Part shown: piece after piece, positions 59,387 to 64,000 of the stretch | How the letters are laid out: each line of letters begins with the position of its first letter | Numbering within the stretch: position 1 is the stretch's first letter | DNA from: Lysinibacillus fusiformis | GTDB taxonomy: Bacteria; Bacillota; Bacilli; Bacillales_A; Planococcaceae | Assembly: GCF_007362955.1 (NCBI RefSeq) | Contig: NZ_CP041696.1 | Coordinates: forward strand, 4,836,001-4,900,000 | Reading direction: 5' to 3' | Length of the DNA: 64,000 nucleotides | Notes under the pieces: model-generated | What the model was told of the DNA's origin: nothing | What the model saw: the letters and a program-made list of their open reading frames with translations, nothing else | The model's database searches: none | Position numbers and translations under genes: made by a program

Positions 59387-59656
59387 ATGAATGATTATAA
59401 AAAAAATCCACAACAATCTTTGGATACAACAGAAATTCAAATAGCTAGACTTGCATATATCGGAGCTTCAATCTCAACATTGGGAGATGGTCTCTCTGCT
59501 GTTGCAGCAGGCCTAGCGCTAAATGCATTAGAAAAATCGAGTAACCAGAATCCTCAAAACCAAAATAATGATCAATCTAAAGGTTCAGAAGACATGCAAA
59601 AACAGATAGACTATTTAATAAATGAACTTAAACAAGTAAAAAAAATGATGCGGTAA
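59387..59656 (+). CDS. Uncharacterised small protein, 89 aa
   Basis: Start at the ATG 59387 after AAGGGG. The middle (ARLAYIGASISTLGDGLSAV, AAGLALNALEK) is a hydrophobic Gly/Ala helix, flanked by Asn/Gln-rich linker and a C-terminal helix (MQKQIDYLINELKQVKKMM). Perhaps spore- or membrane-associated given neighbours; no family recognised. Confidence 0.6.
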   Translation: MNDYKKNPQQSLDTTEIQIARLAYIGASISTLGDGLSAVAAGLALNALEKSSNQNPQNQNNDQSKGSEDMQKQIDYLINELKQVKKMMR

Positions 59657-59727
59657 CGCCAACTTACTGACAAGATACTTTTGATTAGTGTTTATTTTGA
59701 AGTTTTAATAAAAAGAAATGTAATCTT

Positions 59728-60073
59728 TTGCAATATACTGTACAACCAACTTCAAATGAAAAATTAATTCTCAATCTTGATAAAGCCATAAATGCCGAAT
59801 TCAATGCCATTCGATTTTACGAACGAACATTTGGCTCAACTTGTTCCAAACAGCGAAATTAGAGACAGAATTCTTGAAATAAGAAATGATGAAATACGTC
59901 ATTATCAAGGTTTTTCCTACATTTATACATGCATTACAGGACAGCAACCATGTCCTCAAATAACTGAACAATTGCCAACTAACTTTAAAAGTGGAGTGAT
60001 AACCACTTTTGAAGATGAACAAGAAGCAGCCGAGTTTTACCTTGGAGTAGCTAGGGAACCTTATACTCCATAA
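59728..60073 (+). pseudogene. Ferritin-like domain protein, frameshifted
   Basis: The first frame reads NEKLILNLDKAINAEFNAIR then FYER and shifts; the rest continues as HLAQLVPNSEIRDRILEIRN, DEIRHYQGFSYIYTCITGQQ and DEQEAAEFYLGVAREPY. Together they form a ferritin-like four-helix bundle with the Glu/His (E...DEIRH) ligands. One shift near 59820. Confidence 0.75.
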
Positions 60074-60224
60074 ATCAGTAACCAATTTAGGTCGAATACT
60101 TTAGATGAACAGAGTCTGCTGTTTGGTTTTATTTTTTATAACAAAATACTAATGACGCTACCGATGAACTGAACCCTATAAAGTAGACGGAATAAAAAGA
60201 CCATTCTCTACATTAAACAACGAT

Positions 60225-61150
60225 TAGATGACTTCGGTATGCTGCCGGAGTCATTTTTTTAATGTCCATTGCTTTCTTGTACTGTTGTAGTGCTCCATAT
60301 CATCATCCACCATATATTTTAATTCTGCTAAGCTTCCAGCTTCTTTATAGTCTATTTCATCTTTAAAATGTCCAAAGAATGACTCCATTGGCGATTTGTC
60401 TAGGCTGTTGCCTCGGCGAGACATCGACTAAAGTAATCCCTTTTCTTTGACGCATTTTTGAAATACTGGATGTGTATATGTTTGCCCGCCATGGTATTGT
60501 AAATACGTAATATCTTTTAAAAACACTTTGCCTGGCACTATTTGATGGAAAGTACGATTTAAATGATTAGGTATTTGACAATGAATTTCTGTAGCTTTGG
60601 CAAGATTTCGATAAGGATTGGCACGTCTCACTTTCGAATATAGATTGAATTTACGCATTAATCATAGAATTTTTCTATGGTTCATCGGGATTTCAAGTAG
60701 TTCTTCTAGTGCCATGTAAAGTTCTCGGTAACCTACTTTTCCTTTCGACGCATCATAAATCGTTTTTAATAGGACGTAGTCCAGAAAATCTGCTTCTTCA
60801 CGATCGCTTGTTTCTCATTATTTTGGGGCCTTATAATAACCACTGGGACTTACATTTGCCAAATAACATAAATAACATGTCATATTTTTCAACTGATGCA
60901 GCCGAATGGTATCATTAATTGCTTGATACTTTTCCCTTGGTTTTAAAATAGCCGTTTCTTTGCCTGCCTTTCCATCTCGTCTAGCTTATTTAGCAGTGTT
61001 AATTCCGCTTCAAGTAAACGAATACGTGCCTCTGCTTTTTCTAGTTTCTTTTCAGCCGATAGGTTTTCTTTCTTTGGTCGACCAGAACTTCTTTTTCCGC
61101 ATCTTTCTTCTAAAAATGCTTGTTCTCCATGAGTTTATCAAAGATTTTTG
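60225..61150 (-). pseudogene. IS3-family (IS150-like) transposase remnant
   Basis: At the left end the minus strand reads MSRRGNSLDKSPMESFFGHF, KDEIDYKEAGSLAELKYMVD and TRKQWTLKKMTPAAYRSHL, the C-terminal DDE region. At 60428-60658 another frame gives NPYRNLAKATEIHCQIPNHL and PGKVFLKDITYLQYHGG. The OrfA side near 61000-61150 is reduced to fragments (RKKTYR, KAEARIR-like). Several stops and shifts show it is dead. Confidence 0.8.
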
Positions 61151-61157
61151 CTGTTAA

Positions 61158-61211
61158 AACATAAAGACAGAGTCAATCTACAAAATGTGTAGAATCAACT
61201 CTGTCTTTATA
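61158..61211. repeat. Dispersed hairpin repeat, copy 2
   Basis: AACATAAAGACAGAGT ... CTACAAAATGTGTAG ... AACTCTGTCTTTAT; near-identical to 43161-43217. It lies next to the IS3 remnant here and next to terminase remnants there. Confidence 0.65.
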
Positions 61212-61238
61212 TCTTGATCTTTCGTAAATACCGAATAT

Positions 61239-61415
61239 CTAACTAGTGCCACCGTTAGTTGAAATAATATCTAGTATAGCTGCACCCCAATAGAGAATAC
61301 TAAAAGCAAAAAAGACTATAAATAATGTAGCTATAGCTTTTGGTAATTTACCGTAAAAATATATTAATGCAATACCAATTAGTGTATGAACAACAGCAAA
61401 AAGTATAAAACTCAT
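61239..61415 (-). CDS. Small two-TM membrane protein, 58 aa
   Basis: ATG at 61415 after GGGGTGCAG. Product: MSFILFAVVHTLIGIALIYF then a short loop and AIATLFIVFFAFSILYWGAA. Two hydrophobic helices; unknown function. Intact frame. Confidence 0.5.
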   Translation of the reverse strand: MSFILFAVVHTLIGIALIYFYGKLPKAIATLFIVFFAFSILYWGAAILDIISTNGGTS

Positions 61416-61551
61416 TTACTGCACCCCAACCTTCATTTTACCATTTCTCCTTAATTAGACGATGAGATTTTCTTAAATTAACCCGCTCCATTACTTGAAT
61501 AGCGACAATCTTTCTTAAAAATACCTTTTTCATTAACAAATATTTTTTAAA

Positions 61552-61612
61552 AGGATGGAAGGTACACCTTTTCATTCTGTATCTAGCCAAATTTCGGGAC
61601 TCGCGAGACCCG
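61552..61612. repeat. Dispersed repeat A, copy 2
   Basis: Matches 44001-44062, including GGGACTCGCGAGACCC, here a perfect palindrome. The companion GTTGCTAAACATA segment is at about 61716-61790. Confidence 0.65.
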
Positions 61613-61835
61613 CAGGCTGGCCTTTTTTTGCCAAAAGAACCTACACTTTTTCTAATTGTTCCTCATTTACACACAATTCAAAAGCTCCTCTTATGAAAGT
61701 TCATACACAAGACTGTTGCTAAACATAGTTTTGTAGGCAACAAAAAACAGAGTTAATCTAAAATGCGTAGAAAAACGAAAGCCTTCGTTATTTAAAGTAG
61801 AGTTTATTATCCTAATACTTTGCAATATTAAATAA

Positions 61836-62261
61836 CTATTTAATATGTTTATTGCATTCTAATTGTTTTTGAACTCCTGACCGATCAATCTGAATCCAAT
61901 ACTCTGAAATTTTTTCATCTTCTATCTTATATACGGCACTTGTTATTTGGGTTATTGGAAGTCCTGTAGGTTGATAGCCATCTACTACTCCTACGTGTGC
62001 ACCTACTTGTTTCCAGCGGACATATACTTTATGTCCTTGTACCAATAATTCTTGAATTTCTAAAGAATAATTATCATATGCTTCAATCATTTCTCTTACG
62101 TGTTCAGCATATTCTTTAGGCGTCCTTAAGACTGTTTGTTCTACCTCTGATGCAATTTGATGAGCCAATACTTGTTCGGCCATTAATTGATCTGAGTAGT
62201 CGGGATTTTTACCGGATCGTACTTCTTCAAAAAATTTTCTAATTATTTGTTCTGGTGTCAT
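61836..62261 (-). CDS. SnoaL-like polyketide-cyclase/ester-cyclase family protein
   Basis: 141 residues with the SnoaL pattern: PEQIIRKFFEEVRSGKNPDY, LRTPKEYAEHVREMIEAYDN, VQGHKVYVRWKQVGAHVGV, GLPITQITSAVYKIEDEKIS and EYWIQID. Such small cone-shaped proteins have varied catalytic roles; substrate not predictable. Chromosomal accessory gene. Confidence 0.82.
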   Translation of the reverse strand: MTPEQIIRKFFEEVRSGKNPDYSDQLMAEQVLAHQIASEVEQTVLRTPKEYAEHVREMIEAYDNYSLEIQELLVQGHKVYVRWKQVGAHVGVVDGYQPTGLPITQITSAVYKIEDEKISEYWIQIDRSGVQKQLECNKHIK

Positions 62262-62337
62262 TTGAACATCTCCATAATTATTTTAATGCTTATTTTACCA
62301 GAATTAATTCTATTATTGCTATTCAACTAAACTCCCA

Positions 62338-62524
62338 TTAGTTTAATAACAACAATCTTTTAGAAAACGGCACTAAGGAAAAAACTTTCCATTTGAATAT
62401 TAATGGTTATAAACACCCTTGTCCACACATCCACCACATTAACATATCTTATATTCTGTTAACGTCCACAAGCATGAGAAAACCTATTCGTATCAATACT
62501 TTGCATCCGCTTCAATTATTGAGC
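62338..62524. repeat. Dispersed repeat C, copy 2 (187 bp)
   Basis: Closely matches 45907-46093 along its full length. The stretch 62525-62839 that follows holds no gene. Confidence 0.65.
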
Positions 62525-62839
62525 CGTGTGTTACCGTTATTGAGCAAAATAAAAAACACTTCAATAACGAAGTGTTTATAAGTTATCAACTACATTCTCT
62601 AGAACTATCCCTGCCGCTGATAATTCATATTTTTCGTTTATTCTTGTTTGTGGAGGATTATGGATTTTAGAGGTTCCCCATCCCCTTCCCTTTCAACCCT
62701 CACTTCCGTGTCGCTAATTCTGTACCTGCTACATAGACTTTAAATAATATCCCATTACTTAGTAGTTTTTCAATTGTTAAATACATACTTCCTCGACTTT
62801 GTTCAATATAATTTAAATACATAAAAGTTGTTATGGAGT

Positions 62840-62862
62840 GCTGGTCGGTCGTCGGTCTGTCT
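62840..62862. promoter_or_regulatory. GC-rich conserved element, copy 2
   Basis: Same 23 bp as 21338-21360, followed by similar flanks (CCCTAATA, TTAG, ATAAATACCAA). Lies at the left side of a third prophage fragment. Confidence 0.5.
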
Positions 62863-62960
62863 TTCCCTAATATTTAGGATTTTATAAATACCAATGGAGG
62901 AAATACTTACTCCACCGTCCTTCCTCACAGTTTACACGTTAATTTCATACATACATAAAG

Positions 62961-63005
62961 TGTAACGTTTGATACAAATGATACACTTGCGCCATTTGAT
63001 ACATA
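62961..63005. promoter_or_regulatory. Array of five 9-bp tandem repeats, copy 2
   Basis: Units TGTAACGTT, TGATACAAA, TGATACACT, TGCGCCATT, TGATACATA in 9-bp phase, 118 bp after the GC-rich element. Counterpart of 21460-21504; unit TGTAACGTT is shared exactly. Confidence 0.5.
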
Positions 63006-63057
63006 TTATTAAGCTAATTTTCAAGGATCGATGCTAAACTTTCCACTAAACATAAAA

Positions 63058-63092
63058 CCAGAGTTAATCTACAAAATGTAGAATAAACTCTG
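63058..63092. repeat. Dispersed hairpin repeat, short copy 3
   Basis: CCAGAGTT ... TCTACAAAATGTAGA ... AACTCTGG, a smaller relative of 43161-43217 and 61158-61211. It lies just downstream of the GNAT gene and may end its transcription. Confidence 0.55.
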
Positions 63093-63140
63093 GTGACGAT
63101 GGTAGTAAAAAGTAATCTTACTTTTATTTGTGGTCTAATA

Positions 63141-63620
63141 CTACTTTATTAATTGTCTCATGATAATTTCTTCGCCGATACGTCCAATTAGCCTCTCCTT
63201 CGTATCTTCAAATCCTACTTTTAAATATAGTTTTTGTGCTGGTATATTATCTTTGTCTACAACTAAAACAATTTCATCGCAATTAGGAAATTCTGTTTTA
63301 ACAAAGTCAACTAGTAATGTCATTCCTTGTTTTGCGTAACCTTTTCCTTGCTCTGTCTGATTAATTGATAGTGCAGTTAATAACAAAGCATTCAGATTAT
63401 TGGAGTATTTTTTTACTCTTTCATTTGAATTTAGGAGAAAGAAACCAACGGGTGTATTATCACTTAAAATAACAATACGATACTGTCCTTCATTAATTTC
63501 CTCAAATTTGCTTGGAAGTGCAGAAAATTGTTTTTGCTCTTCTGTAAGTACAAAAGAGTTCAATTCATTCATGTATTTATTTGAAAAATGCTTTAATTCA
63601 ACACTTTTTAATTTTTCCAT
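63141..63620 (-). CDS. GNAT-family N-acetyltransferase
   Basis: About 159 residues from the ATG at 63620, 9 bases after GGAG. The acetyl-CoA binding motif A (ALSINQTEQGKGYAKQGMTL) lies near residue 85 and NIPAQKLYLKVGFEDTKER near 130. It sits between the conserved late-control element and a late-regulator remnant, the same slot as the 126-aa cargo gene of the intact prophage. Substrate unknown. Confidence 0.88.
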   Translation of the reverse strand: MEKLKSVELKHFSNKYMNELNSFVLTEEQKQFSALPSKFEEINEGQYRIVILSDNTPVGFFLLNSNERVKKYSNNLNALLLTALSINQTEQGKGYAKQGMTLLVDFVKTEFPNCDEIVLVVDKDNIPAQKLYLKVGFEDTKERLIGRIGEEIIMRQLIK

Positions 63621-63801
63621 AAGATGATTCTCCATTCATATTTTCTAAACTTTACCACTTATTTAGGTTTTAGTCATTCATTTATTTGAAATTTCTAAAA
63701 ATATAATATCGACGTAAATATTTTGCTTTTTCAACAGTCGATTGCTCAGTTTATTGAATAACAATAATATTTTAGAAAACACACTTTAACTAAAAGGGGC
63801 A

Positions 63802-64000
63802 CTACGCCCCCATCATCATTTGTTTAACTATACAGTCTCTTGTGCGAATGATCGTTGTACTAGATAACCTTATGTTCTTACCTATTGCTCGCATGCTATC
63901 ACCATCTAGCAATCTATGAAGAACTTCAACCTCTCTGTCGCCAATCACATAAGGAATGCGTTTTCACAAATTCTTAGCTAGTATAAGGACAAACACAATT
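63802..64000 (-). pseudogene. ArpU/RinA-like late regulator remnant (partial, runs off window)
   Basis: The C-terminus reads RIPYVIGDREVEVLHRLLDG, SMRAIGKNIRLSSTTIIRTR and ends QMMMGA, the counterpart of the regulator at 22226-22642 (RWIGQHMALSATSIKRIKDN). A TGA stop lies just before RIPYV, so it is broken or begins later. Confidence 0.65.

Overview
The window looks like chromosome of a low-GC, spore-forming member of the Bacillaceae/Planococcaceae, most likely a Lysinibacillus-type organism. The reasons are the AT-rich sequence, AGGAGG-type ribosome binding sites with frequent GTG/TTG starts, two YjcZ-family sporulation micro-genes behind sigma-K-like -10 boxes, and PBSX-style phage genes (XtrA, ArpU, DUF3383/DUF3277 tail genes). 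The genus is an inference. About two thirds of the window is one near-complete contractile-tailed (myovirus-like) prophage. The rest is a mosaic of decayed prophages, IS remnants and a few ordinary chromosomal genes.

Region 1 (1-21,001, minus strand) is the late operon. Read right to left it holds terS, terL, a DUF1073 portal, a Mu-F-like minor head protein, a two-gene moron, a scaffold/protease, a cement protein, the major capsid protein, head-tail connectors, a DUF3383 sheath, a DUF3277 tube, tail chaperones, the tape measure protein, a Dit-like hub protein, a baseplate plug, a gpD-like hub, a Gp138/gpV spike, a PAAR tip, gp25, baseplate J, a gpI-like protein and a tail fibre cut by the window edge. 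Two small genes precede terS; one encodes an Acb2/Tad1-hairpin protein, a predicted sponge for CBASS cyclic nucleotides, and sits directly behind a structured leader RNA ending in an intrinsic terminator. Region 2 (21,250-24,350) is a control and cargo zone with a packaging-site-like or late-control element, a 9-bp tandem-repeat operator, an ArpU/RinA-like late regulator, small cargo genes and an odd tRNA-like RNA carrying a large insertion. Region 3 (24,355-31,014, minus) is the early/replication operon: ssb, a DnaD-like initiator with an in-gene iteron array (probable ori), an ERF annealing protein, small regulators, a broken antirepressor and Cro. Region 4 (31,014-39,680, plus) starts at a divergent promoter with four GAAAC-N5-GTTTC operators and carries cI, then three defence-like cargo genes (solitary HsdR_N protein, ParB-like protein, OLD-like ATPase/nuclease), an adenine methylase, ImmA-like peptidase and integrase. 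Decayed copies of the cI 3' end plus its terminator lie between the cargo genes.

Region 5 (40,125-54,190) is a second, degenerate prophage: lambda-type terminase and portal pseudogenes, IS110 remnant, broken recombinase and ArpU, an xtrA-linked cargo island in which the xtrA 3' end and a border hairpin are duplicated around two cargo genes, a truncated second integrase, and recU and methylase fragments. Region 6 (54,190-62,300) is chromosomal or decayed DNA: CPBP protease pseudogene, subtilase propeptide fragment, antibiotic-biosynthesis-type monooxygenase, two YjcZ genes, a broken ferritin-like gene, an IS3-family remnant and a SnoaL-like gene, with several dispersed repeats. Region 7 (62,840-64,000) is a fragment of a third prophage that repeats the layout of Region 2: the same GC-rich element, the same 9-bp repeat array, a cargo gene (GNAT) and a late-regulator remnant.

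The most interesting themes are (i) cargo islands where a border gene end and terminator are duplicated around each cargo gene, found independently at two loci; (ii) the structured leader upstream of the anti-CBASS-type gene; (iii) the tRNA-like RNA with about 150 nt of inserted structure; and (iv) the paired late-control/packaging element present in two prophages.
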